Shown here: positions 9,241 through 18,186 of the stretch, piece by piece
Layout: each line of letters starts with the position of its first letter
How positions within the stretch are numbered: the first letter of the stretch is position 1
Assembly (NCBI GenBank): GCA_026260175.1
Contig: JAKCWW010009425.1
Coordinates: 653-23,837, forward strand
Length of the DNA: 23,185 bases
From: Reticulitermes lucifugus
Lineage: Eukaryota; Arthropoda; Insecta; Blattodea; Rhinotermitidae
Direction of reading: 5' to 3'
Notes under the pieces: model-generated
Told to the model about the DNA's origin: nothing
What the model saw: the letters and a program-made list of their open reading frames with translations, nothing else
Databases searched by the model: none
Position numbers and translations under genes: made by a program

Positions 9241-9400
9241 AATCATCATCATCATCACATCATCTGTCATGAGTTGCCCTTAATAGACCTCTTTCGACCT
9301 CGTCTAATAGTCTCTTCAAAGGTCTTCCAAGTCATCTTCGTCTATTTGGTCTATAATTCAGCATCACGTTTGGCATCTTGTTGTTCATTCTTGTTACATT
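9241..9400 (-). pseudogene. LINE family 2, C-terminal end of the reverse-transcriptase protein with microsatellite tail
   Basis: Minus-strand translation gives NVTRMNNKMPNVMLNYRP, NRRR, a TGA stop, then LGRPLKRLLDEVERGLLRA and a stop after HDR. The pattern 'R-M..-MP--MLNY-P-GRRR-LGRP-KRLLDE-E' is a common C-terminus of arthropod LINE endonuclease/reverse transcriptases, from the region after the RT domain. It is followed directly by a (TGA/GAT)n tail (9241-9262), the microsatellite-like 3' end expected of such elements. One internal stop and strong 5' truncation make this a dead copy. It differs from the more common LINE family 1 of this window in the motif after LGRP. Confidence 0.75.
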
Positions 9401-9764
9401 AGTAACACCAAAAATCGGTACACTATAGTCATTAGCCAAGTATAATACACGACTCATACAACAGTTACGAAAAGCGATTCTCTACCAAAAGGTCCCGATG
9501 ATGGCCAAAGTACAAAATATGTTGCTGTAATACTGTGCTGTCAATAATACGCACTTTCCACTTTGCCTTAAAATGTTGTTTCATTTAAATAACTGTCAGG
9601 TGTTTGTGGTACACCCTGTACAATTATTTGTATAGACGGAGAAAGATGCACTCTACAGATGACAAACGGGAGCCATAAACCAGGAATCTACGAGTATTGG
9701 ACCGACTATATCACCAGATCCTTAGACGTTACGACTAAAGACTGGAGCAATATTGGATAATCGA
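9401..9764. other. Unassigned DNA with possible transposon edge
   Basis: TACACCCTGTAC at 9611-9622 resembles the end of several insect DNA transposons, but no partner terminus was found. A 'ccgatgatggcc' at 9496-9507 recalls the Penelope core without the rest. Confidence 0.3.
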
Positions 9765-10131
9765 TGAGTTACAGAAAAGAAATGCTGATGAGAACTCTTC
9801 GGCCTAAGAGACAGAAATGAATTCAGGGAGGGAAAAAATTAATATGAGCAGCTTCATGACTGGTAAGCTTCATCAAATAGAACTGAGTAATATAATCACG
9901 GAATATGAGTGAGAGGCATGTAGCACGAATGGAAAATGAACATTGAGTACGAAATTTTAATCGAAAGAGATGAAGGAGAGAGACAACTTGGGAAAAGTAG
10001 GCGTAGATGGGAGGGTAAGACTGAAATGAATCTTAAACACAAAGGATGTGCACTGGATGTAACAGGCTCAGAACTATCTGCGCGACCATCAGATTCTTAA
10101 GAAAAGGTCTTCACCATGGAGTCACTCACTA
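9765..10131 (+). pseudogene. LINE family 1, C-terminal and 3' end copy
   Basis: Translating in shifting frames recovers, in order: EMLMRTLRPKRQ (about 9780-9812), corresponding to the 'ENKVLR-IFGPKRDE' block seen at 12241-12579; EQLHDW*ASSNRTE (about 9850-9890); HVARMENE (about 9919); and ILIERDEGERQLGKSRRRWE (9957-10013), then GKTEMNLKHKGC. After a deletion of the usual VNTVMNL block comes the tail sequence CAGATTCTTAAGAAAAGG and CCATGGAGTCAC, matching the tails at 17100 and 20060. The segment order is that of an endonuclease/reverse-transcriptase LINE downstream of the catalytic RT motifs. Several stops and frameshifts show it is inactive. Confidence 0.8.
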
Positions 10132-11312
10132 GCTTATCAAAGAGACGCCTACTTCCCGGACAATTGCCTTCATTCACCCTTACACCTTAAGAATATCTTA
10201 GTATATCTAATCAAATAAAGAAATTAGAAAATTAGTCCCTTCAAAAGCAAAACTCAACTAAAACATGCATAAATTTCAGTTCCTATCTCACAGAGAACAA
10301 ATTCATCACCTTCAAGGAACAGTCGGTTAATGCTGTTTAGGAAAATAGTCGGGTTTAGCTTTGAGAATAACAGGAGACACAGAAGTGGACTGTGTGGACA
10401 AAGTACAAATTATTATTGGTATACGTAGTTACCACTGGGCTTTAAATGGTTAAAGACAGAAAACGTTTGATGGATATTCCCATAATATATTGAATATAGA
10501 CAAACGGTAATAAATGAAAACTTTTACTATCAGTGTTACATTTATAATTCCGTGTTAGAAGGTCTACGGGGTTGACTCTTGACATTCCACGGAGTACCAC
10601 TAGGCTATACAAGAATAAAAAAAATATATCAGATATCTATAAATTTGGAGTAACGACGACAGAAGAATCTGATGTCGTGGGACAAAGATCTTCTTTCAGA
10701 ATTACATAAAGTATCTGAGATGCGGCTTCGCGCTACAAAACAGCAGTCATGTGCACATACGCTACGTAACACGGCGGAAACGACAACAACGCATGGCTCT
10801 TTGAAGGCTTTTCATGCTTTTCCACAATAAGATTATGCTCAATATCTGAGGAGAAGCCTGCAAAGTACAGGAAGTTTCGAGACGGTCACAAAATTCCATA
10901 CCTTTTAAAGGACGTGAGGATTAATTCTGACACGAGTCCGCACCTGAACCCTCCTGTGAGGCAAACAAATACAGTTCACGCCTTCACACACAACTTCTTT
11001 AAGAAACATTTTTAAAATAACCTTAACTTCGAAAACTAAATGTCCCAAGTTATCTCATATTTTTCAAGCTTTCCGGCTAAAGTTTTGTATGCATTCTCAT
11101 TTCTACTTGCGTGCTACGTGTTCGCCAATCTCATCTTCCTTCAATTGATCAGACTAATAATATTTTAAAAAATAATTATTTTTAACAGGACAAACAGAAT
11201 TATATTTATTGTCTTTATTTCATTTTATCAACAAATAAAAAGGAACAAATATATAGGCCTCAACTACCACACAATCAAACGAAAGTTCAAGTTGTCTTGG
11301 ACCTTACACCTT
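10132..11312. other. Unassigned AT-rich DNA with one dispersed repeat
   Basis: No gene. The only feature is a 44-nt block at 10412-10455 shared with 22828-22871 (listed separately). Confidence 0.5.
10412..10455 (+). repeat. Dispersed repeat block, copy 1
   Basis: The plus-strand string 'ggtatacgtagttaccactg' plus 'ggctttaaatggttaaag' matches the reverse complement of 22828-22871 over about 44 nt with few differences (GGTATA-GTAGTTACCA-TGG-TTTAAATGGTTAA). The copies are in opposite orientation and 12.4 kb apart. Family unknown; the second copy is next to a Penelope-like motif. Confidence 0.5.
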
Positions 11313-11450
11313 GTCGACTGGTAAACTGATGCACACCTTTCTAAGGATAGCAGTGCATTCATCTTCAAGGTCAAGCAGTCTTCTTGGACTGCTTGACCCT
11401 GATGATGAAAGCACTGCGATCCTTTGTTGGTAACTACTTACCAGTCGATA
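11313..11450. repeat. Imperfect inverted repeat, Penelope-like ends
   Basis: The centre is a perfect 11-bp stem: GTCAAGCAGTC (11370-11380) and GACTGCTTGAC (11387-11397) around a 6-nt loop. Pairing continues outward with mismatches through GGATAGCAGTGC/GCACTGCGATCC and ends in CGACTGGTAA/TTACCAGTCG, giving arms of about 66 nt. The right arm includes CCCTGATGATGAAAGC, the same CTGATGAT core as at 3640, and the left arm reversed has CTTGAAGATGAA. The GAAAC block is mostly lost. It is more decayed than the palindrome at 3384-3730 but of the same design. The open frame at 11304-11489 simply crosses it. Confidence 0.7.
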
Positions 11451-12240
11451 GGATGTACCTTCCCAGAGGACACGAATTTTCAGCAGCACCTCTGTTGAAC
11501 CTCAAATCTCGCATCACATATTAAGGAATATAATAGTATCTTTCTTCTAATTAGCAATGGTACATCGTCAAAGTAAACAAATCAAGGCCCAGTTAAAGGG
11601 AGAATACATTCCTTTAGTCAGAATGTATTTCATGCAAAGCGTTCCTCGCAAAACGTTATTGCTAGTCGGCACTTGGAACAGAACTTGAAGAGACACTTGA
11701 CGTTAAGAGTATGCACTCAGACAGTACTTACATTGACAGTGAAACTGAACGCAGTCAGAATTCACAAAACGCTGTTGCATTCCGTATACAGAATAATCCG
11801 GTTCAAGTGTATAATACGTGAAAAAAAAAGACTTCCTACAAGTGCCTATGTTGTTAGTACTAAACGCCGTGCAACTGAAACAGCCCGAGAGGATCCGAAA
11901 CACGACTTTGGTTTGTTTAAAGAGTAAAGCGTAGGAATCTCCGAGCTACACGAATACCAGGCCCTTTCGATTTAAACACACACAAATTACATCTGCACGT
12001 GCCTTTATATTAGCAATATCACTGTACAGCTCGCCCAGTTACCTTCTATTTTAATTTATCATAAAACACAATTAATGTTACCTAAACATCTATTATAATT
12101 ATAAGGTTTCTCGGAATTCCCTTGCATCCTCAGGATATGTTAACTTCATTTGTACGTCTGTTCGGGGTTTATATTATAAAATTAGCATTATTAGAATGTA
12201 GCAAAATACACCTTGTGTTATAGGCATAGTTGTTAAAATT
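11451..12240. other. Unassigned AT-rich DNA
   Basis: No gene or repeat recognised. The overlapping open frames at 11673-11927 (+) and 11703-11903 (-) lack any motif I know. Confidence 0.45.
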
Positions 12241-12579
12241 GTGAGGTGCACCAGTTTCCGTTCTGCATGTAAGCATCGCTATGCAAATTACCTTCTAAAG
12301 CGATCAGTTAAGAAACTTTTGTCTTACTGTCAGATATTGAAGAACCCGATGTTTAAAGTACAATATATTACAATTTTGCCTTTCTTTATATATGGGTGCA
12401 AACCCTATTTTCTCACTCTACGCGAAAAACACAGATTGAGGGTGTATGAGAACAAGATGCTAAGGGGAACATTTCGACCTAAGAGGATAGATTTTAAATT
12501 AAAATTACACCCGGAGATAAAAATTGGAATACAGATGTCAGACATAAATTACAGATTTATAACATTTAGAGAGTTATAG
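12241..12579 (+). pseudogene. LINE family 1, reverse-transcriptase C-terminal region
   Basis: This 112-codon open frame contains KNPMFKVQYITILPFFIYGC (about residues 34-53), KPYFLTLREKHRLRVYENKM (54-73) and LRGTFRPKR. This is the widespread arthropod LINE pattern 'YKT-ILP--LYGCETW-LTLREEHRLRVFENKVLR-IFGPKR', located just after the catalytic palm of the RT. The catalytic YADD block and the upstream endonuclease are absent, so it is 5'-truncated. After KLHPEIK the similarity to the usual 'KLHNEELHDLY' fades. The first Met is probably not a real start; the frame is open by chance of weak decay. In an intact element this protein copies its own RNA at a nicked target. Clade (RTE-, R1- or Jockey-like) is not resolved. 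Confidence 0.85.
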
Positions 12580-12999
12580 TTAACAATATTCCAAAGAACG
12601 AGACGGGAAATGTACGTATCACGTAACACGGAGGCGCGTTCGCGTAACGATTGTTTCCATGGAAAAGCAGTAAGTATTACATATTCTGTATGTGTGTCTG
12701 TAGCCTTAGTTATGCAGCATGCAAAGCGCATGCGCCGTGTTATATTGTCATCTGTGGCCTGCTCGACTCTACCATATTTTTCCACATCGTCTCATAACCA
12801 AAACGATTTTCGGAAAAAGTAATTGAACATAAAATGTGTGCTTTGAATTTCTCTACAACGTTTGTCTGAAACATTTCTCATTCTAAGAAAAATTCAGCGA
12901 GCTACTATCGTAAATGTACATACGTCTTTATGTAAAGTACTTGTGATTTTTGCCAGATTTTAATGAAACTTTAATTTTCGTGATTGATTTTTAAAAAAT
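12580..12999. other. Unassigned DNA
   Basis: No gene recognised. A short palindrome-rich patch (gcatgcaaagcgcatgcgcc, 12718-12737) and a CpG-containing patch near 12610-12650 stand out slightly from the AT-rich surroundings. Confidence 0.4.
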
Positions 13000-13075
13000 A
13001 GTCAAATACTAAATTTTATGAAAATCCGTCCAGTGGGAGCCGAGTTATTCCATGCGAACGGACAGACAGACATGA
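13000..13075 (+). repeat. Transposon 3'-end motif of the 'GAAAATCCGTCCAGT...GACAGACAGAC' type
   Basis: 'atgaaaatccgtccagtggg' (13018-13037) followed by 'gagttattccatgcgaacgg' and 'acagacagacatgac' is a recurring end motif in many insect transposable elements (usually 'GAAATC-GTCCAG-AGTT-TCGAGTTAT-CG--C--ACAGACAGACA'). The element's other parts could not be identified. Confidence 0.4.
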
Positions 13076-13689
13076 CACAGCTAATAGTCGCTTTTCGCAA
13101 TTTTGCGAATGCGCCTAAAAATTCATATTCGACCTACACAAACAAAGAGGCGGAACACGTTGAATGAATAGATTCAAATAGTACCCTCTAATATTTCTGA
13201 ATTATAGGCCACAAGGGTAAAGAATTGTCAGAAGACCAATAAAAATCTAATTTCCTGAAGGTGTTACCAATTTAAATGTAAAACAACAGCCAAATTTAAT
13301 ACACACGCACGTTCACGTATACAACTAAGGTCAGTTTTGCGCATTTGAAAGTTCTAATATTATTACTATTACAATTAATTTATGTTTTCTTATGATTTAA
13401 CGTGCACTACAGCTGCGTGGTTGGCATGAGCTCTGCTATTCCAATTGAACGAGATTAATTCTGCGTACGTAGGGCAATTATCCGTTTAATTAATTAATTA
13501 GTGTGTGTCGACGAACAGTGCCCAGCAGCCAGTGAAAGACACAGCCCTGGCTACAGTCTGGTGCCGTGCTTAATGCACAGCGACACATGACACCCTCAAT
13601 CAATACCAGAGCATCACCGGACTTCGGCCCAGCTCCAGACCTCCGGCGCGGGAGGTACAGTTCAATGCTACAGTTTGGGAGCTAATGTT
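13076..13689. other. Unassigned DNA
   Basis: Contains a (TTAA)n tract at 13486-13500, then a somewhat more GC-rich 190 bp (13505-13695). No splice signals or long frame justify calling an exon. Confidence 0.4.
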
Positions 13690-13840
13690 CTAAGCAAGTC
13701 CACAGAGCACATCCCTTCCTGAGAGGATGAAAGTCTTTCAGCTGGTCAGGAATTCCGCACACTTTATGAAACCCGAGCGTTCATTACCGTGTTCACAACA
13801 GCCAGTCACCTTGGGCCCAGTATTTTCACGTCTTCGCTCT
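13690..13840 (-). pseudogene. LINE family 1, 3' tail
   Basis: The minus strand carries GTGAACACGGTAATGAACGC (about 13795-13776), then 'tcgggtttcataaagtgtg' and GAATTCCTGACCAGCTGA (about 13754-13737), followed by a decayed form of the 'CTTAAGAAGGACTCTGCTCC' tail. At 17163-17230 the same sequence encodes VNTVM...AGNFLTS*; here small deletions break that frame, and a different frame happens to stay open (13738-14121). Upstream coding parts of the LINE are not adjacent; instead a Penelope-like motif lies next to it. Confidence 0.65.
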
Positions 13841-13844
13841 TCTG

Positions 13845-13945
13845 AGATCTTCCGTAGCATCAACTCGTACTTTGTTACCGACGTTTCGGGACAGTCTGTC
13901 GCTTCCACCTTCAAGGATCGAGATGTCCAAGACGGATTCTTGGAC
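13845..13945 (-). repeat. Penelope/hammerhead-like terminal sequence
   Basis: The minus strand has CCTTGAAGGTGGAAGC, then GACAGACTGTCC, then CGAAACGTCGGTAAC (13889-13875). CGAAACGT is the conserved end of the hammerhead-like block, and GACAG/CTGTC forms a hairpin just before it. The CTGANGA core reads CTTGAAG. It is immediately followed on the same strand, after about 60 nt, by the LINE tail at 13840-13690, so the two may belong to one composite repeat. Confidence 0.5.
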
Positions 13946-15654
13946 ATTACCAAATCAACACCAGAAGCCCTATCTCCAAAAACTGCCGGAGTGTGAAGCT
14001 GATAACATGTGCATGTAACGTCGGTCGAGGTTAAGGAAGCGTAGAGCTTATCGTTAGTCCCCACATGTGTGGAGGACATGGAGCTTGGACACAGGACATC
14101 ACCATCACGGCTCAGATCCATTAAACTTCACTCTTGAGCACACTAAAACATACATTGTTCAGCGTGCGGAACTTCCTCTTTTGTCACGCGCTCAGAATGT
14201 CAGGAATTCTGTATTGTGCGCCTTATTCTTATTTTGGATAAGGTCCAAGAGCAACAGGAGGAACAGAATAGTGGAATTACAAAGCAAACTGTTGATAACA
14301 TAAGGTACAGAATGGTCGGCTGTCACCCACGAAATTTGAAATCTCGGAGGGAGCTCTTCAGTAACTCAGTGCAGCATTTTAGAACACTGTCAGGTTTCGA
14401 GGACAGATGCTGGGCTGAGAAGTTTCTGAAGTTGATACGAAGCGAACGGACAAGACTGTCCACATTTCGAACTCTTTCCACACGAACTCACGTCTATATG
14501 TAATCGCCCCTCCCTTCGTTCAGCGTCTTAACACAACAGAATGGCATAATAATGGTCTCTTTTTTAACAAATTCGATATAAAGGAACGAAAGTAATGGCT
14601 TTAATGTGAATTTAGCAACTAAAGTTACGTTTATTAAGAACGAACGATACATGCATTCCCACGTTCGTGTATGAACACACCCCGACGGGCAAAAGAAAAG
14701 TTGGTCAACCGAGGAATAGATCAAGAGACAAACATCCTTTAAGGCGGAACAAGAACGGATGGCTTGTACCCTATTGCTGTTGATGACAACGATTCCGATG
14801 ATAAATTTACGTTACTGTTACGGAATTTAAAGACCGTTTTTGTACGAAATACATGTGATTGATAAAACGATGGTTCTACCTAGTTAATGCCAGTGACAAT
14901 TTTTCACTCCATGATGCATTTTTATTTCTTTGTACTTATTCGCTCTTTTTTTCGGAATAACCAGATATTCGATTAACCGTCTTACCAGTCGGTCCCGTTT
15001 AAGCAGGTTAAGCCGGAGTCTAGTGTGTAGGCAGGAAGTTGTGAGCCGGATATTGGCTGGGTCCCCCCATCACTTACTGTTAAATCAGGGCGCGTAGCGA
15101 GAAACAGAGTGGGAGTAGCAGCTGGAGGTCCAATAGGTGCAAATTGGCTGCCTTATCAAGTAGAATTTGCATTCAGCCTAGGTGTCGAGTCCCACCCATC
15201 CCCCATACGTGGGAAGTGGCAACTGCTTTCTGTTCGTTTCACGAACATCGGTTTACTACAAGTGCTGCAAACTACAAGGTTTTATGTTCCTGGAAGAGGT
15301 TAGTTGTTTCCTAGTGTCTCTACTGCACAGGTTCTTCGTAATCAAATGAGAAAGGATGATAAAATACCCCACGTATGACAAATAGAAAGGATTAATGAGG
15401 AAAATTCTGTGGCCTGGTAAGGTATAATGAGGAATCTTACGGATGAATTCAATAAAAAAGCAAGCTCAGGTACGGTCGCAGAACATCAGTGTACCTGCCA
15501 GCGCGTCACCGCTTGAGTCTACCTCTTCAATTTTTGTGGGATAAAACCGTCTTTAATCCCAAAAAGAGAAACGTGGGAGATCCTTCTAAGTTTAAGCGGC
15601 ATAATAACAGCGTCAGTCATTAACAAACACATCAGTTGGATCTGCTTGTTATTC
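13946..15654. other. Unassigned DNA
   Basis: No gene recognised over 1.7 kb. Frames at 13738-14121, 14067-14303 and 14216-14503 have no known motif. 'ataaccagatattcgattaacc' (14959-14980) is faintly like a pogo terminus but lacks a partner. Confidence 0.45.
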
Positions 15655-15885
15655 TCGAAAGATATATCAACTGCAGATCTATTGAGGATCCTGGTCTTCT
15701 GGGATGTTACCTTGGTAGGGGGTAATAAAATATATCCCGACGTTTCGACTGAAAGACAGTAGGACCCTTCAAGATCAGGGCGTTATGTTCTTTCAAAACA
15801 ACGGCATGTTAAATCACGTATTACACAGCATAACATCCCAGAAGAACAAATCCTCAATATCAATGCTGTGGGAACAAATCTTGCA
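15655..15885. repeat. Interrupted inverted repeat around a Penelope-like core
   Basis: TATTGAGGATCCTGGTCTTC-TGGGATGTT on the left (15680-15708) pairs with AACATCCCAGAAGAACAAATC-CTCAATA on the right (15832-15859), about three mismatches in 29. Weaker homology runs inward: the reversed left side has CTTTCAGTCGAAACGTCGGG and ATATATTTTATTAC, the right side has CTTTCAAAACAACGGC and CACGTATTAC. The centre is near 15763-15782. CGAAACGTCGGGA (minus strand, 15753-15741) is the conserved hammerhead-like end. Same head-to-head layout as 3384-3730, with more decay. Confidence 0.6.
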
Positions 15886-16334
15886 TGCAGATCAACTGTC
15901 AGATGAGGATAATTTTAACTGCTATGGGGAAGGAAATAGTAGTGGCCTATGTACAGTACAATCCTGACGTTCATTGGAAATGATTTGGTAAAATATGAGT
16001 CATGGCAGACGGTACCAGAGGCGATGTTCGGTTGAAAGGTTGTACCCCTGGAGATTACCCAGACGCTATACGCCATAATTGTAACCTGTAACGGTATAAA
16101 TAAAAAAAAGCTGCACGATATTCCAAGTATGAGCGACACTAATGCAAGCCTGAACATCTGTAGGTTGTGAGACCTATTACAATAGACGTACATTTTTGCG
16201 TCACAAATAACAAAACATCACGAAATGTGATTGAGAAAAGATCATATCACTGTAGATAGGAATGGCGAGAGACAAGTGTTGTGTTTAACGATGCTGTAAA
16301 TTGCTAAAATCATATAACATCGGAGGAAGCTGAA
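15886..16334. other. Unassigned DNA
   Basis: No gene or repeat recognised. Confidence 0.45.
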
Positions 16335-16502
16335 TAAAATATAAGTACATGGCATTGGTGGACTGACATTGACAGTGTAAACCAGAAATACTCGGAGAAA
16401 TGCAAGTCTCAGTGCCACGTTTTGCAGCACAAACCTCAAATGAACTAACCTGGGGTCGAACCCGGGCCTCTACGGTGACAGTCCTGAGCCAAAGCACGGC
16501 CT
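16335..16502 (-). mobile_element. tRNA-derived SINE, family D, reverse copy
   Basis: The minus strand starts GGCCGTGCTTTGGCTCAGGA (16501-16482; A-box-like) and has a B box GGGTTCGACCCCAGG (16463-16449). It goes on 'ttagttcatttgaggtttgtg', 'acgtggcactgagac', and 'cagtccaccaatgcc'. These match, in order, the family D copy at 19426-19683. About 10 nt of the anticodon region are missing relative to that copy. Open frames crossing it on both strands are incidental. Confidence 0.75.
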
Positions 16503-17099
16503 TTTCTTTAATTTGGACGCTTCACGATTTCCTGTGCCATCCCTGCGCAGCAGTCACGCTATTCTTCCATGTTTTATTCCAGTTTTGGTACAGAAACATG
16601 TAGAAGTTTTACATGAAACATATGTTGTGTTATGTGAAGCAGTAACATTGTGAGGACGATACAAATCGCTGAAATAGTTCTCGTCATCGAACATAATGCT
16701 GTCAGTAAGCAAAGTACGGAAGTCCCCTCGATATGGGCAGCCTTGGGGTTGGGCTTTGCAGCATTGGAAAGGTGCGGCGTTAGCCTGCAGCTCCTCGAAA
16801 TCTGAGTTCAGCCTCGCATAAAGGCAATGTGTGCGGAACGAAGCGTACAAACACCGTTACTCCTCGTCACGTAGAAAATCTTTCAGTATACTTTCTTTCT
16901 TTCCTGAAAACTCGCTGATTTTAATTAAAGGCTGGCAAATGACTGCAATGTCACGCATGTTAACGGACTTTGCTGCTCTGCAAAGGGCTCATTATAAAGA
17001 CAGACAATGCCTCTCGATCCAGTGAAGCTACGAGAGCAATAATGTCTTAACTAACATTTATGGTCGTAAACACGAGACGGACACATCTACTTTATCCAA
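16503..17099. other. Unassigned DNA
   Basis: No gene or repeat recognised; the minus-strand frame at 16554-16850 (98 codons) has no known motif. Confidence 0.45.
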
Positions 17100-17350
17100 A
17101 GTAACTAACTAAACTCAACTAACTCCATGGAGAAGCGTCTTTTTTTGAGCAGCTAAAGATCCTCAGCTAGTCAAGAAATTCCCCGCAATATATGAAACCG
17201 GAAGGCTCATTACCGTGTTCACAAAGGCCCGGCACTGGTCCATATCCTGAACGACATCAATCCAACCCACGCCCTCTAATCCCATTTTAAGACCTAATTT
17301 AATATTATCCTCCCATCTACGCGTAGGTCTTCCAAGTGGTATTTTTCAGT
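17100..17350 (-). pseudogene. LINE family 1, last coding segment, stop codon and 3' tail
   Basis: The minus strand encodes KIPLGRPTRRWEDNIKLG (about 17345-17292), LKMGLEGVGWIDVVQDMDQC (17291-17232) and RAFVNTVMSLPVSYIAGN (17231-17178), then FLTS and TGA at 17165-17163. This is the typical LINE C-terminus 'GKRPLGRPRRRWEDNIK-DL-E-G-EGVDWIDLAQDRDQWRA'. It is the best-preserved end of this family in the window and shows which frame the other tails derive from. The 3' tail follows (CTGCTC, A-rich, GACGCTTCTCCATGG) and ends in TTAG/TTGAG repeats near 17100. Its 5' truncation or break lies next to the hAT-like element at 17360. Confidence 0.85.
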
Positions 17351-17359
17351 ATTCTACAT

Positions 17360-17777
17360 TAGGGACGCATTCAGGGGGGTGTGGAGCAGCAGCCCTCCCC
17401 AAATTGAAATTTAAAAAATAGATTTTGTATACACGATGTTAAAGGTTTTGCGTGATTTACCCTTCAGCTTAAATCAGAAATTGAAATCGGCTGATGACAA
17501 GTAGATTAGAATTTTAAGAAATAAAATAAAAACTTACGATCCTTAGACGAAATTAGAAACCAAGAAGATATGCGATTTAAATTTGGCGAGTGAGTAATGG
17601 AAAATGTAATTATATTTGTATGTATATACATGCAATTACAAGCAGTGTTAAGTTAGAGTTATACTTACGACATGATTTTTATAACACAATTTTTAAAATC
17701 CAACATAAATGATATACAGTCTCAGGGTCAGTCCCCCCCCCCCGCCCCCCAAACGAAAAATTCTGGGTGAGCACCTG
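17360..17777. mobile_element. hAT-like non-autonomous DNA transposon with 8-bp target duplication
   Basis: The ends read TAGGGACGCATTCAGG at the left (17360) and, reversed, CAGGTGCTCACCCAGA at the right (ending 17777); both fit a parental CAGGG-CGCACCCAG end. Flanking 8-mers TTCTACAT (17352-17359) and TGCTACAT (17778-17785) match at 7 of 8, as expected for hAT insertion. Inner ends carry G/C runs (C11 at 17733-17743 and C6 at 17745-17750) and 'cctccccaaattgaaattt' near 17394, a style common to non-autonomous hAT elements. At 418 bp it has no transposase frame and would need one in trans. Confidence 0.65.
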
Positions 17778-17830
17778 TGCTACATACCAACCAACGCGGA
17801 TTGTTACGTGGCGAGAAAGGCCACTATGAA

Positions 17831-17873
17831 CTTCAACAGGACATGTTGCTGTGCGAGCTCACCATTCTGTGTA
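17831..17873 (+). repeat. Direct repeat, unit 1
   Basis: CTTCAACAGGACATGTTGCT with 'gtgcgagctc' and TTCTGTGTA matches 18144-18186 at 36 of 43 positions. The preceding 'gagaaaggccac' also resembles 'cagaaagggcac' before unit 2. Units are 313 bp apart in the same orientation. Family not recognised. Confidence 0.6.
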
Positions 17874-18143
17874 CAACACACACATTAGCCACAGGCGGGC
17901 TAGGCACTGTACTGTGGCGGTATACTCGTACTTTATGGACGGATTCAGTAGGCAGCTAGGACGCGTATTATCCTATTTTCACTTTTGTTATTGGAAATTG
18001 TGTTACGTAGGCGACTAATTGCCAAACTGCAAACAAATTGTTTGCACAAAGCACACTATTTCGAACTGTATTTTGTTTCTTCCACTCACGAAGCACCACT
18101 GAAACTAAGTCGAATGACTGTCACCAGAAAGGGCACACTGTTA

Positions 18144-18186
18144 CTTCAACAGGACGTGTTGCTATGTGAGCTCTCCTTTCTGTATG
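18144..18186 (+). repeat. Direct repeat, unit 2
   Basis: CTTCAACAGGACGTGTTGCT with 'atgtgagctc' and TTCTGTATG, the partner of 17831-17873. It could be the repeated edge of a larger element whose interior is 17874-18143, or two separate insertions of one family. Confidence 0.6.

Noticed and set aside
9496..9530. Another hammerhead-like core (ccgatgatggcc).
   Set aside because: Lacks the CTGA start, and stem II and GAAAC are not identifiable.
13738..14121. 127-codon minus-strand frame as a gene.
   Set aside because: Its C-terminal part is the LINE tail read out of frame (the true frame is VNTVM...LTS), and the middle is a Penelope-like repeat.
14950..15020. Pogo-like terminus (cagatattcgattaacc).
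   Set aside because: No inverted partner and no TA boundary found.
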